Origin: DASXZH01 sp963829965
GTDB taxonomy: Bacteria; Armatimonadota; Fimbriimonadia; Fimbriimonadales; Fimbriimonadaceae
Assembly: GCA_963829965.1 (NCBI GenBank)
Contig: CAWHLK010000055.1
Location: forward strand, 6,871-70,870
Reading direction: 5' to 3'
DNA: 64,000 nucleotides
Positions 1-8,670 of the stretch are shown piece by piece. The stretch's first letter is position 1. Every line of letters begins with the position of its first letter. The notes beneath the pieces are model-generated. The model saw only the letters and a program-made list of their open reading frames with translations. It was not told the DNA's origin and ran no database searches. The position numbers and the translations under genes were made by a program.

Positions 1-2
1 AA

Positions 3-723
3 CTTATCGGGATGCGTGTGCTTGCCGTGCTCGGAGACAGCGTAACCACGGACCACATTTCACCTGCCGGGAGCATTAAGCTCAAATTCGCCGGCCGGCA
101 AATATTTGACCGAAAGGGGAGTTTCCCCGCATCTCTTCAACTCGTATGGTTCGCGCCGCGGCAATCACGAGGCGATGGTGAGGGGAACCTTCGCAAACAT
201 CCGTTTAAGAAACCTACTGGCGCCAGGAACCGAGGGAGGCGTAACTACTTATCTGCCGACCGGCGAGGTCACAACGATTTTCGAGGCCTCTGAACAATAC
301 ATTGCCTCGGGAACACCGCTACTGGTCTTGGCAGGCAAAGAGTACGGCTCAGGCTCCAGCCGGGACTGGGCCGCAAAGGGGCCGAACCTCCTGGGAGTCA
401 AGGCGGTTATCGCTGAGAGCTTTGAGCGCATTCACCGGTCCAACCTCGTGGGCATGGGTATTGTTCCCCTCCAATTCAAGGCCGGCGAAAACGTTGCCTC
501 CCTTGGCCTGACAGGACACGAGACCTATGAACTAATCGGACTTTCGCAAGCTGCATCAAACGGGTTTGCAAACGGCAAAGAACTGAAAGTTAAGGCAACA
601 GGTGAAAATGGCCACTCCAAGGAGTTCAGCGTAACCGTTCGCATCGACACGCCCCAAGAACTGCTCTACTACCAAAACGGCGGCATTTTGCTGTATGTGA
701 TGAGGCAATTGTCGAAGGCCTAA
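3..723 (+). CDS. acn: Aconitate hydratase, C-terminal part (frameshifted, truncated by window edge)
   Basis: C-terminal third of an aconitase (citrate to isocitrate, TCA cycle, cytoplasm). The first readable segment carries the conserved motif LGDSVTTDHISPAGSI, and the second carries FNSYGSRRGNHE, RGTFANIRLRN and KEYGSGSSRDWAAKG, which form the swivel domain (domain 4) with the substrate-binding Ser/Arg region. The reading frame changes at about position 81: removing one base after the codon for Lys (78-80) joins the two segments into the expected family sequence. The N-terminal Fe-S domain lies outside the window. The stop overlaps the convergent rpoN stop by 4 bp. Family assignment is very secure; whether the indel is real or a sequencing error cannot be decided here. 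Confidence 0.93.
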
Positions 724-2144
724 GCGGAACGTCTTTTGCGGGAAGACAGGAGCTTTGTCTTGTCGCGGTATTTGTTCACCGTGCGCCTGGCGACAAAAAC
801 GCCCCTGGATTTCAACATTTCGGCGATCTGCTCGTCGGATAGCGGTGTTTTCGGGTTCTCCGTTTCGAGGATCTCTTGGATCATCTTCTGAATCCGCAGG
901 GCCGGCTTAAAGAAGACTTCAAACGAAACCGTCTCCCCATTCGCAATTTGCACGAACTTGCCCATGGTGGCGCGACTGACCGTGCTTTCATGCATTTTCA
1001 AATCTTTCGCCATTTGGGTTCGGGTGAGCGGTCTCAAGAACTGGTAACGGCCGGTGGAAACAAAGCCAGACTGGTGCTCGACTAAATACTTCCCTATTTC
1101 TTTGATCGTCTTGCGGCGCATATGGATGCTCTGGATGAAGTCGGACGCCTTTTGGACGTACTCGGAAACATGTCTCTTTTCATCCTTTGGCGGCCGCTCC
1201 ATTTGGTTTAGCTCTTGGAATCGCTTTCGGTAGGAGCGATTGATTCCAAGAGAGTTGGGGTCCGCGCCTCGGGCCTCGATTAGCCAGCCATTTTCCGTAA
1301 GGGCCAAAATCAGGTCAGGGACCACGCCAAGGGAGCGCACTCCCCCAGAATGGTTCTGGAAACCAACGCTGAACGCCTCGCCAGGATATGGGGCAAGGCT
1401 CAATATTTCCGCGAATGCCTGCTCGACGACATCGGGCAACACGCGATACCGGCGCATGATTCGGTCCGACCTTCGCGCGATGAAATCGTCCATGTGGTTT
1501 TTCAGGATTGCCCGAGCCAGCTTCAGTTCAATCGTGTTATTCGATCTCAACTGCAGCAGAAGGCACTCCTGAACGGTGCCGGCACCCACCCCGGCCGGCT
1601 CACACTCTTTGAGCACATTGAGAACTGCACTCACTTCTTCCATCGAGTAGCCCGTGTTCAGGGCGATCTCTTCCACCGGCAATGCCAGGTAGCCCTTCTC
1701 GTTGATGCACTCGACAAGATAGGCCCCAAGATCCCTTAGGGACGCATGAAGACTTGGCAGAAGTTGTGCGCGTAGATGATCCCAGAGTGAAGTGTGGCTT
1801 GCGGTTAGTTCCGTCCAGTCCGGCCTTGAAACGCTGTCCTGGGCAACACTCCTATGGAACTCATAGTCCTCGCTCCCGGGCTGAAGCTCTTGAGGAGCGA
1901 CAGATCGGAGAATAGTGTCTTCCAGCAACGGCTCCACATCATCCTGAAGCCGTTCAAGCGCAGGGTTATCACTGAGTTCCGCTTCGATAATTTGTTCAAG
2001 TTCCGGCTGTGTTAATTGCAATATTTGGCTGCTGAGTACCAGTTTTGGGTCTACTCTCAGCCCCGTATCCAATCTCTGTCCTTGGTGCCAGTCCCTGTCG
2101 CAATCGAGCTCTCCTGAGTTCCTCATTGCCGCCGCGCGGCTCAT
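720..2144 (-). CDS. rpoN: RNA polymerase sigma-54 factor
   Basis: Alternative sigma factor that directs RNA polymerase to -24/-12 promoters and needs an AAA+ activator to open DNA. The 474-aa product starts with a region I-like Gln/Leu-rich segment (about residues 28-75, with SSQILQLTQPELEQ), followed by the core-binding domain and the HTH segment. It ends with the signature RpoN box ARRTVNKYRD (about 452-461), slightly altered from the usual ARRTVAKYRE. ATG at 2144 is the first start; a second ATG lies 6 codons inside. Length matches the family. It is transcribed convergently with aconitase and divergently from the lipoprotein at 2272. Flagellar genes are frequent sigma-54 targets, and this window has a flagellar operon, but I found no clear -24/-12 site in front of it. 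Confidence 0.95.
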   Translation of the reverse strand: MSRAAAMRNSGELDCDRDWHQGQRLDTGLRVDPKLVLSSQILQLTQPELEQIIEAELSDNPALERLQDDVEPLLEDTILRSVAPQELQPGSEDYEFHRSVAQDSVSRPDWTELTASHTSLWDHLRAQLLPSLHASLRDLGAYLVECINEKGYLALPVEEIALNTGYSMEEVSAVLNVLKECEPAGVGAGTVQECLLLQLRSNNTIELKLARAILKNHMDDFIARRSDRIMRRYRVLPDVVEQAFAEILSLAPYPGEAFSVGFQNHSGGVRSLGVVPDLILALTENGWLIEARGADPNSLGINRSYRKRFQELNQMERPPKDEKRHVSEYVQKASDFIQSIHMRRKTIKEIGKYLVEHQSGFVSTGRYQFLRPLTRTQMAKDLKMHESTVSRATMGKFVQIANGETVSFEVFFKPALRIQKMIQEILETENPKTPLSDEQIAEMLKSRGVFVARRTVNKYRDKTKLLSSRKRRSA

Positions 2145-2271
2145 ATCACTTATCGGAAAAACGCGTCACAAGGCGACACGGTCGAATTGCGGGGTGCAAG
2201 CAATCCATGGGCAAAGCCGGATTCGGACAAGGAAACCAATCCGGGCTGGATCACGTTATGCTGAAGGCAAC

Positions 2272-2742
2272 ATGAGATACCCACTCGTCTCCAAACCGGC
2301 AATATCCGGCATCATAGTCTTTGCACTGCTGGGCTGCCACGGAGCACCGGCGCCAATACCAACTTCGGCAATGAAGTCGGACCATGCGGCCGACATTGTC
2401 GGAAAGTGGATGCCGGAAACCAGAGATTCCGTCTACGAGTTCAAGCCCGACGGGACACTTGAAGTCAAGAAAGGAACGAGGGGAATGCTCGTGCAAGTCC
2501 ACGGGGTATTCGACCTTGAGGGAGACACCCTGTCTTTGACTGCAACGTCGTTGAAAGTAACCGCCGCGGATAAATCCGCGGACACTTCAACTATCGAAGA
2601 ACAGGCCTTGAAGAGGAACCCGCTCAATGTCGCGGTTAAGAGCACGATCACATGGATGGGCAAGGACAGGATTCACATGCATCAAGACCCCGTTCACCCG
2701 GGCGAACCGCCTGAAGACGCCGACCTGAATAGAGGCCCGTAG
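2272..2742 (+). CDS. Small lipoprotein with lipocalin-like beta fold (hypothetical)
   Basis: A 156-aa product with a signal peptide ending in a lipobox (FALLGC, Cys at about residue 21), so it is probably lipid-anchored at the envelope. The mature part contains the pattern IVGKW...YEFKPDGTLEV...GVFDLEGDTLSL, typical of small lipocalin-like or DUF-type domains that test as beta barrels. The same pattern (IVGTW...F..DGSF...G.FKLVGKEL) recurs in the lipoprotein at 8671-9192, so the two are probably paralogues. The ATG at 2272 places the signal peptide correctly; a longer in-frame start upstream would not. The function is not known. It lies immediately upstream of the atpD promoter. Confidence 0.7.
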   Translation: MRYPLVSKPAISGIIVFALLGCHGAPAPIPTSAMKSDHAADIVGKWMPETRDSVYEFKPDGTLEVKKGTRGMLVQVHGVFDLEGDTLSLTATSLKVTAADKSADTSTIEEQALKRNPLNVAVKSTITWMGKDRIHMHQDPVHPGEPPEDADLNRGP

Positions 2743-2752
2743 ATGGTATAAT
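2725..2752 (+). promoter_or_regulatory. Probable sigma-70 promoter of atpD-atpC (extended -10)
   Basis: A perfect TATAAT hexamer at 2747-2752 is preceded by TGG, giving an extended -10 element, with a weak -35 (CTGAAT, 2725-2730) 16 bp upstream. It sits just after the stop of the lipoprotein gene and about 65 bp before atpD, whose ribosome site GGAGGA (about 2802-2808) stands 10 bp from the ATG. Confidence 0.5.
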
Positions 2753-2819
2753 CCCTTAGCTTGAACGGTAAGTCCGTTCGAGACTATCGATTTTCACATT
2801 TTCGGAGGATCTTTTCACC

Positions 2820-4259
2820 ATGCCAGGAGTTGGCACAGTTATCCAAGTCATGGGTCCCGTTGTGGACTGCCGATTCGCCGCAGACAGCCTGCCTCATATT
2901 TATAACGCTGTCCTCATTCAAGACCCGGCCCAGGAGATCGATCTCGTTTGCGAGGTAGCTCAGCATCTTGGCGACGATATCGTTCGAACCATTGCTCTCA
3001 GCACAACCGACGGTCTTCAGCGCGGAATGAAGGTAACCGATACCGGCTCGCCGATCAGCGTTCCCGTCGGTGAAGAGACCCTTGGGCGAGTTTTCAACCT
3101 TCTCGGAAAACCAATCGATAATGGCGGCGATGTTAAAACTACCAAGCGCCTGCCGATCCATCGCCAGCCCCCTGGATTTGACGAGCAGTCCACCAAAGTC
3201 GAGCTGCTGCAAACCGGCCTGAAAGTCGTCGATCTCCTCATTCCCTTTAACAAGGGCGGAAAGATCGGACTCTTCGGCGGAGCAGGCCTGGGCAAAACCG
3301 TTCTTATTCAAGAGCTCATACGAAACATCGCGGTGGAAGCCTCCGGCGTTTCCGTGTTTGCCGGCGTGGGCGAGCGAACCCGCGAAGGCAACGACCTTTG
3401 GCTGGAAATGAAGGAAGCGGAGTTCAAGGACGCCGAGGGCAACATCGCCCACGTTATCGACAAAACCGCCATGGTGTTCGGCCAGATGAACGAGCCGCCT
3501 GGAGCGCGCCTTCGCGTCGCCTTGGCCGCGCTTACGATGGCTGAATATTTCCGCGATGAAGTCGGTTCGGACGTGCTCATCTTCATCGACAACATTTTCC
3601 GATTCGTTCAAGCCGGCTCGGAGGTTTCCGCCCTTCTGGGAAGAATGCCCAGCGCGGTCGGCTACCAGCCGACTCTGGCCACCGAAATGGGCTTCCTCCA
3701 GGAGCGGATCACTTCGACCAACAAGGGTTCGGTCACTTCGGTGCAGGCGGTTTACGTCCCTGCCGACGACCCCACTGACCCCGCTCCCGCAACCACGTTT
3801 GCCCACTTGGACGCCTACGTTTATCTGGACCACGCTATCGCTTCGAAAGGCCTCTACCCAGCAGTGGACTCCCTGGGCTCCACCTCAAAGAATCTGGATC
3901 CTCGCGTGGTTGGACAAAAGCACTACGACGTTGCTCGAAAAGTTCAGCAGACCATGCAGCGGTACAGAGAGCTGCAGGACATCATCGCGATCCTCGGTAT
4001 CGATGAACTTTCGGACGACGACAAGCAGTTGGTGTCCAGGGCCAGAAAGATCGAGCGCTTCCTCAGTCAGCCGAACTTTGTTGCAGAGCAGTTCACTGGA
4101 AACCCCGGCCGCTACGTTACGGTCAACGATACGGTGGATTCGTTCAAGGAACTCGTCGATGGCAACCTCGACGACATTCCCGAGCAGGCATTCCTCTACT
4201 GCGGCGGCCTAGAGGACGTTTACGAAAAAGCGAAGAAACTGCAAGCCGTAGGGGCGTAA
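2820..4259 (+). CDS. atpD: F-type ATP synthase beta subunit
   Basis: Catalytic subunit of the membrane-attached F1 sector: it makes ATP from ADP and phosphate using the proton (or sodium) gradient. The 479-aa product has the beta-barrel N-terminus, the P-loop GGAGLGKT (about 152-160; Leu where most have Val), GERTREGNDL, Walker B VLIFIDNIFRF (about 250-260) and the DELSEED-type loop DELSDDDK (about 395-402). A good ribosome site (GGAGGA) precedes the ATG. atpC follows after 3 bp. The other ATP synthase genes are not next to it: upstream is an unrelated lipoprotein, so atpDC is a separate transcription unit here. Confidence 0.98.
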   Translation: MPGVGTVIQVMGPVVDCRFAADSLPHIYNAVLIQDPAQEIDLVCEVAQHLGDDIVRTIALSTTDGLQRGMKVTDTGSPISVPVGEETLGRVFNLLGKPIDNGGDVKTTKRLPIHRQPPGFDEQSTKVELLQTGLKVVDLLIPFNKGGKIGLFGGAGLGKTVLIQELIRNIAVEASGVSVFAGVGERTREGNDLWLEMKEAEFKDAEGNIAHVIDKTAMVFGQMNEPPGARLRVALAALTMAEYFRDEVGSDVLIFIDNIFRFVQAGSEVSALLGRMPSAVGYQPTLATEMGFLQERITSTNKGSVTSVQAVYVPADDPTDPAPATTFAHLDAYVYLDHAIASKGLYPAVDSLGSTSKNLDPRVVGQKHYDVARKVQQTMQRYRELQDIIAILGIDELSDDDKQLVSRARKIERFLSQPNFVAEQFTGNPGRYVTVNDTVDSFKELVDGNLDDIPEQAFLYCGGLEDVYEKAKKLQAVGA

Positions 4260-4262
4260 CGA

Positions 4263-4673
4263 ATGGCCGACGAGTTCATGCTTTCAATCGTAGCGCCGGA
4301 CAGGGCTCTTCTGGAAGAGCCTATCCACTCGGTGATACTCCCGGCCGCCAACGGATACATGGGGGCATTAAAGGGCCACGAGCCCTATATTGCATCCCTA
4401 AAGCCGGGCTACGTGGAATACGAGGATCAGCACAGCCAGCGCCATTTCGTGGCCGTTTCGGGCGGCTTCGTTGAAATAGCGAACGATACGGTATCCATTC
4501 TCGCAGACTCTGCCGAGCGGTCAACTGAAATTGATTTGTCACGAGCGGAAGCAGAACTCGAGCACGCCAGACAAGCCCTGAAGGGTGGCGATTCGCCAAT
4601 GACCCACGAACAGGCAGTTGGCGAGTTGGAAAAGGCGATGGCGAGAATCAAAGTCGCCAAAATGGGCAACTAG
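4263..4673 (+). CDS. atpC: F-type ATP synthase epsilon subunit
   Basis: Central-stalk subunit that couples rotation to catalysis and can inhibit ATP hydrolysis. At 136 aa it has the full family length: an N-terminal beta sandwich (FMLSIVAPDRALLEEPIHSV, with the typical APDR motif and a GALKGHEP segment) and a C-terminal pair of helices (from about residue 90, ..AEAELEHARQAL..). It starts 3 bp after the atpD stop, so it is co-transcribed and probably translationally coupled. No strong intrinsic terminator is visible in the 157 bp after it. Confidence 0.95.
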   Translation: MADEFMLSIVAPDRALLEEPIHSVILPAANGYMGALKGHEPYIASLKPGYVEYEDQHSQRHFVAVSGGFVEIANDTVSILADSAERSTEIDLSRAEAELEHARQALKGGDSPMTHEQAVGELEKAMARIKVAKMGN

Positions 4674-4830
4674 CTTTTTGCGACGTGTGACGGGACCGAA
4701 CCAGAGCTAACTCCGCAGGGAAGAGAGTTTCTATTGCCAACGGACCTTAACGGCGTTATGGGGCATTTCGCTATTTCGAGTTCTGTACATGCACCAAAGG
4801 CCTATTGAAGGTCAATTTACCAATCGAGGA

Positions 4831-5451
4831 TCACAAGCCTATCAACTCTGCAGGATAAGCCTGCTCGATAGCGACCGCCAACCAATCCCTCGACGAAGAC
4901 TCCATTGCCTCCATTGCGTCATGAAAGTCCTCTTCATCGTTCCTGCGGCCCAATTCCTCGGTAACTGATTCGCCTGAACCAGGAGCCAGCCCATACTTGG
5001 CTTTAAATAACAGAACAATCTCCGGAGCGAGAAACGGAATACCGTCGGCGGTCTCCCGATAAGCACTTTCGGGAGGAAGCCATATGTCCGGATTTCGGCG
5101 AAAAACCCATCGAGCGGAGGACCCGCTCTCCAACAGAAACTCCCAATCCAACTCGTACTCCGCCCATGGCTCGCAGAAGACTTGGAATTCAGAGGGTTCC
5201 AAGGAGGAGCCTTCCCTCCAGGCTTGAAATTCCCCATTATTCAAACGCCGAGGTTTGCGGTTTTGTAAGACCCGCAACAGTTCCGCCTGGTCCGCGCGAA
5301 AAACGGCAATATCAACGTCCTTATGAAAGCGCCGCCTTCGGCCCAAAAACAGGTCGATCGCCCAACCACCCGCAAAGAACCACGGCCGGCGATAGGATCG
5401 CATTACCCAGGAGGCCATCGCCGCTTCACCCACCAAAATCGAGTCGCTCAA
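4831..5451 (-). CDS. Nucleotidyltransferase, aminoglycoside/lincosamide adenylyltransferase-like
   Basis: A 206-aa protein of the polymerase-beta nucleotidyltransferase fold, closest in pattern to the 2''-aminoglycoside/lincosamide adenylyltransferase group (AMG_transferase). Key residues are FAGGWAIDLFLG followed by KDVDIAVFR, giving the GG...DxD metal-binding motif. The segment LPPESAYRETADGIPFLAPEIVLLFKAK is characteristic of the family. The start is TTG at 5451, 2 bp after the cyclophilin stop; an ATG 11 codons later (5418) is a possible alternative. Its real substrate is unknown: many chromosomal members do not give antibiotic resistance. It is the last gene of a three-gene minus-strand group. 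Confidence 0.7.
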   Translation of the reverse strand: MSDSILVGEAAMASWVMRSYRRPWFFAGGWAIDLFLGRRRRFHKDVDIAVFRADQAELLRVLQNRKPRRLNNGEFQAWREGSSLEPSEFQVFCEPWAEYELDWEFLLESGSSARWVFRRNPDIWLPPESAYRETADGIPFLAPEIVLLFKAKYGLAPGSGESVTEELGRRNDEEDFHDAMEAMESSSRDWLAVAIEQAYPAELIGL

Positions 5452-5453
5452 AT

Positions 5454-5981
5454 CTATCGGCTCAGAACCTTGGCATTCCGGATGCGGTCGCCTTTTTTAA
5501 TCTCGTCCACCACGTCCATCCCTTTTGTGACCTTTCCCACCACCGCATAGGAATGGTACAGGCGCCAGGCCGGCTTCTTGAGCACGAACAGTTGAGAATC
5601 GCCGCCGAGTTGAAGCCCTTCCGAGGCAACACCAACCAAGGACCGGTCCCAGTCCACCGAAGACATCTCAAATTTCACGTCGTGGCCTGAACCACCGTCT
5701 CCCATTTTCTTGTCGCCCATCGACGCGGTTTTGCTCAGCGGATCGCCCCACTGGGTGACCCAATCTTCAACTCTATGAACCCGTTGCTTGGCATAAAAAT
5801 GCCTCCGGACCAAATCAATAATATGGCCAACCGTCACCGGCGAATCCTTCGGGTCGGTGGTGATCACAAAACTCTTGCCGCTCGCCATCGTGAACTCAAT
5901 TTTGGGTCCATCGGGGTGGTATTGGTTGGCAGGGCTCATGCCCTGCTGCCCCAATGCGAGCGCTAAAAGTATGGGAGTCAT
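5454..5981 (-). CDS. Peptidyl-prolyl cis-trans isomerase, cyclophilin type, secreted
   Basis: A 175-aa protein with a short hydrophobic leader (MTPILLALALGQQG) and a cyclophilin-like domain: it would speed proline isomerisation during folding outside the cytoplasm. Recognisable segments are SPVTVGHIIDLVRRHFYAKQRVHRV (N-terminal strand and helix) and LFVLKKPAWRLYHSYAVVGKVTKGMDVVDEIKKGDRI (C-terminal core). The usual FHRVI and GTGGPGY motifs are altered, so it is a divergent member. It starts 18 bp after the stop of the peptidoglycan-binding protein and ends 2 bp before the nucleotidyltransferase start, which suggests one operon. Confidence 0.75.
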   Translation of the reverse strand: MTPILLALALGQQGMSPANQYHPDGPKIEFTMASGKSFVITTDPKDSPVTVGHIIDLVRRHFYAKQRVHRVEDWVTQWGDPLSKTASMGDKKMGDGGSGHDVKFEMSSVDWDRSLVGVASEGLQLGGDSQLFVLKKPAWRLYHSYAVVGKVTKGMDVVDEIKKGDRIRNAKVLSR

Positions 5982-5999
5982 GCCGATCAGTATACGCTG

Positions 6000-7005
6000 T
6001 TATTCACCCGCGAACGGGTTCAAACCGATCCCAAAATCGTTCGACAAGCTGTAGGAAATCCCGTGAACCGTTCCCTGCCCGTTCGCGATGCAAAGCTTCC
6101 GCGTCCGCACGTCCTGCTGGTATTGGGGCTTTGCAGCGTCCGCCCTTCGGTTGGCAATAATCACTAACTTGTTGACCTCGTCCTGGTTAGGATCTCCCGA
6201 AGACTGCAGATTCTGAATATCCTGCAAAATCAGCGCTTGCGTATCGGCGGCGATGCCGCCATTCTGAACGTTGATATCAAACATCAAAGCCGCCGCCCGC
6301 TCGGAAACCACCCCATAGGTCCCACACCAAGAAATCGAAGCGTTGTAACGCTGCATGGCGGCCTGGACCTCGATCTGCTGGAACTCATCCGTAAATCCAA
6401 GCGCGCTGAACTGATCGCGCCAGGGCTCCTGTATTTGATTGGAAGCCTGAATGGAGTTCACCCACGCCATTTGTTGACCCTGGGATTCCGCCAAGACCTG
6501 GCGCAAAACCGTAGCGTTGACCCCAAACATTTCGTCGATGATGTCCGAGTGCTGCTGGTCCATTAGCTGCAACAGCGTTTGAAGCGTTCCCTGGCCAAAA
6601 TTCCACTGTAAAGCCCCGAAGCTCATTCCCTGGCCATCGGAGTTGCCTGCCATCGCCGCAAAACAGCCTGGCGCTTTCTGGCCGGTCTCAAATGAGCCGG
6701 TGAGGCCAAGACAACGCTTAGCCAGCGATTCTCCGGAAGGAGCGCTCACAACCGCCACGCCGCTCACCGGCGCGGGTTGCGGCGTGGAGCCAAACAGGGC
6801 GCTGAAGGTCTGTGGCCCAACGATGCCATCCGCCGTAAGGCCCTGCGAAGATTGGAACTGCATGACCGCGGATTGGGTGTCTGGGCCAAAAATTCCCATC
6901 GATCTTGCCACTAAAAAATCCCAACGATTGAAGCTGCGTTTGAACTTGGGAAACCTCTGGTCCTGTAGATCCGGACTGAAGAATCGTAATTGAGGGTGTT
7001 GCCAT
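6000..7005 (-). CDS. Peptidoglycan-binding protein with lysozyme-like domain (frameshifted)
   Basis: The ATG at 7005 opens a PG_binding_1 domain (ITILQSGSTGPEVSQVQTQL, then TQSAVMQFQSSQGLTADGI and VGPQTFSALFG). It is followed after a Pro/Ala linker by a domain beginning CLGLTGSFETGQKAPGCFAAM and GNSDGQGMSFGALQWNFGQG. That segment resembles lysozyme-like or chitosanase-type hydrolases in which a Glu after SFE/TFE is catalytic; this part is inference. The frame breaks at about 6895 in a GGG run: dropping one G restores KIDG-IFGPDTQ, so the two halves are one protein of about 334 aa. There is no signal peptide. It leads the operon with the cyclophilin and nucleotidyltransferase genes. Confidence 0.75.
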
Positions 7006-7044
7006 ATTCCAGAGGACGGCCACGAGCGGGTAATTTCACGGCGA

Positions 7045-7491
7045 ATGAACGACGTTGTATTTAAAACCGGCGGGGATTGGGACAGCACCACCCTTTATAA
7101 CAATGGGCAGGAAGTGCCTGCCAACTTGCTTTTTGTGGAAGCCTCTTGCGGGCGAAACGAGTTCGGCGATCCCGATGCGGGCGGTGTGAGCCTCGGCGGC
7201 GAGATCACCGCTTACATTACGACTCAAGCTGCACCTGATCAGCAGATGCCTATTTTTCCCGGACGCCTCGTTATTCGCGTCCCCAACCATGAAGTGGTTG
7301 TTGAAAACAAGCATCCGCAGTTTGTTTTTGAGGTCACTCAGGTTTGGTTAGATCAGCAAGATGTGACAAATAACCTGCTGGACATACATCTAGAAGTCGA
7401 TGCGGCCAACAACAACGTCAATGGTTATATAACTTTGTTCAGGTCGCACTTCTTTTCGGCGGATGAAGTCGCAACCGTAACCCTACTGTAA
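7045..7491 (+). CDS. Hypothetical protein, beta-rich
   Basis: A 148-aa product that I do not recognise. It has no signal peptide, no obvious motif and a high content of alternating hydrophobic/polar stretches (for example GRLVIRVPNHEVVVENKHP and QFVFEVTQVWLD), suggesting a beta sandwich. It is divergent from the peptidoglycan-binding gene with a gap of only 39 bp. It starts with an ATG at 7045 and ends just before the Gly-rich protein gene. The open frame is long and uninterrupted with sensible composition, which is why I list it as a gene. Confidence 0.55.
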   Translation: MNDVVFKTGGDWDSTTLYNNGQEVPANLLFVEASCGRNEFGDPDAGGVSLGGEITAYITTQAAPDQQMPIFPGRLVIRVPNHEVVVENKHPQFVFEVTQVWLDQQDVTNNLLDIHLEVDAANNNVNGYITLFRSHFFSADEVATVTLL

Positions 7492-7520
7492 CCCGTATTG
7501 TTTTCAACGAGTTCGGAACC

Positions 7521-8261
7521 ATGAAAAAGCTGCGCACCCTCCTTCTTGTCGTTGTGCTCACCGTATTTGCGTTGAGCGCGTCCCTCATTCCAGCCCAAAG
7601 GCGGGGCGGAAGCTTCGGAGGCGGCCACTCCTTTGGAGGAGGAGGAGGAAGCTTTGGCGGCGGAAGCCGATCCTTTGGGGGCGGAGGCGGCTCGTTTGGC
7701 CGTTCCAGCGGCTCCTTCGGAAGCGGTGGCGGGTCGTTCGGCCGGTCAAGTTCGGGAAGCTCATTCAGCCGGAGTGGCAGTTTTGGAAGCCGGGGCAGTA
7801 TCAGCTCCACCTCGATCAGCAGACCGTCCTACTTTGGCAGCCGGCCGGCTTACGTGCGGACTTACGGCGGTTACCGAGGCTATTACTATGGCGGCTGGAG
7901 CGACTACAGTTTCTATTGGGGCCACCCGGCTTGGTATTACTGGACTCCTTTTCACCCTGCGTTCTACTATGGCCCACCCATGATGTACGGCGGCGTGTAT
8001 TACCCCGGCGGTTTCCTCTGGTCCCGGCTGCTCATCTCCATTTTTGTGTTCGCCTTCATCATTTGGCTAATCGCGATGCTCTTCAGGGGTGGCCGAGGCG
8101 GCGGCGGTGGACGACGGCTAAGAGTACACGTCTTACGAGTAGTTGAAGGGATTGCCCGACCTTCCAGCAATCGCCATGGAAGGAATTCGCCTCTGCCGTC
8201 CATTACGGCAGTTAGCGACCCTATCGACAATACGCCGATGGAACTGCTGGCTGATGCCTAA
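7521..8261 (+). CDS. Gly/Ser-rich secreted, membrane-anchored protein
   Basis: A 246-aa product: signal peptide (KLRTLLLVVVLTVFALSAS...), then a low-complexity tract of SFGGG repeats (about residues 30-95), a Tyr/Trp-rich stretch (about 110-160), and one membrane segment (LISIFVFAFIIWLIAMLF, about 172-189) followed by GGRGGGGG. The composition resembles cell-surface or TPM-associated tail proteins but no catalytic domain is visible. The residues after about 200 look unlike the rest, and other frames stop shortly after 8140, so the C-terminus may be mis-framed. Function unknown. Confidence 0.6.
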   Translation: MKKLRTLLLVVVLTVFALSASLIPAQRRGGSFGGGHSFGGGGGSFGGGSRSFGGGGGSFGRSSGSFGSGGGSFGRSSSGSSFSRSGSFGSRGSISSTSISRPSYFGSRPAYVRTYGGYRGYYYGGWSDYSFYWGHPAWYYWTPFHPAFYYGPPMMYGGVYYPGGFLWSRLLISIFVFAFIIWLIAMLFRGGRGGGGGRRLRVHVLRVVEGIARPSSNRHGRNSPLPSITAVSDPIDNTPMELLADA

Positions 8262-8369
8262 TTGCTTCCCGATCTGTTTTTGCCGCTTTACTCTTGTGGC
8301 TTAACATGCAGGCCGGATCGCGAAAATACGCGAGAGCAATAGCTGGTAGCTGGCGAAGATATCAGCAAA

Positions 8370-8624
8370 TCAGACCAATGTCTGATCGATATAACACCAT
8401 CGCCAGCTTTCACCTGGCTCTAAAGATTGCATGACCGGGTGGCCGGTTTCATGAAAATGCTTGGTGGCATGTTTGTTCTTGGAACTGTCGCAACAGCCCA
8501 CATGTCCGCAAATGAGGCACAGACGGAGGTGAACCCACGTGTCCCCCATCTTTAAGCACTCTTCGCAGCCGTTCGTTCGCGGGGTGACATCTTCGATTAA
8601 GTCGACATGGGGGCATTCTGGCAT
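8370..8624 (-). CDS. UBP-type zinc finger protein
   Basis: An 84-aa protein consisting almost wholly of a zf-UBP domain: C..H near the N-terminus (ECPHVDLI), then CEECLKMG, LRLCLICGHVGCCDSS, HATKHFHETGHPVMQSLEPG and WCYID. The spacing of Cys and His is that of the ubiquitin-specific-protease zinc finger, which in eukaryotes binds ubiquitin tails or histone deacetylase partners. Free-standing bacterial copies are known in many genomes, but their role is unclear. Nothing in the neighbours indicates a ubiquitin-like system. Confidence 0.85.
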   Translation of the reverse strand: MPECPHVDLIEDVTPRTNGCEECLKMGDTWVHLRLCLICGHVGCCDSSKNKHATKHFHETGHPVMQSLEPGESWRWCYIDQTLV

Positions 8625-8670
8625 CAGAGCCTATTTTAGACCGAACACGCCATAATGTTGCCCGAAAAAG

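Noticed and set aside
2784..3833. Long antisense open frame of 349 codons opposite atpD
   Set aside because: It lies wholly within the strongly conserved atpD gene and its composition reflects codon bias of the sense strand; no family motif or ribosome site.
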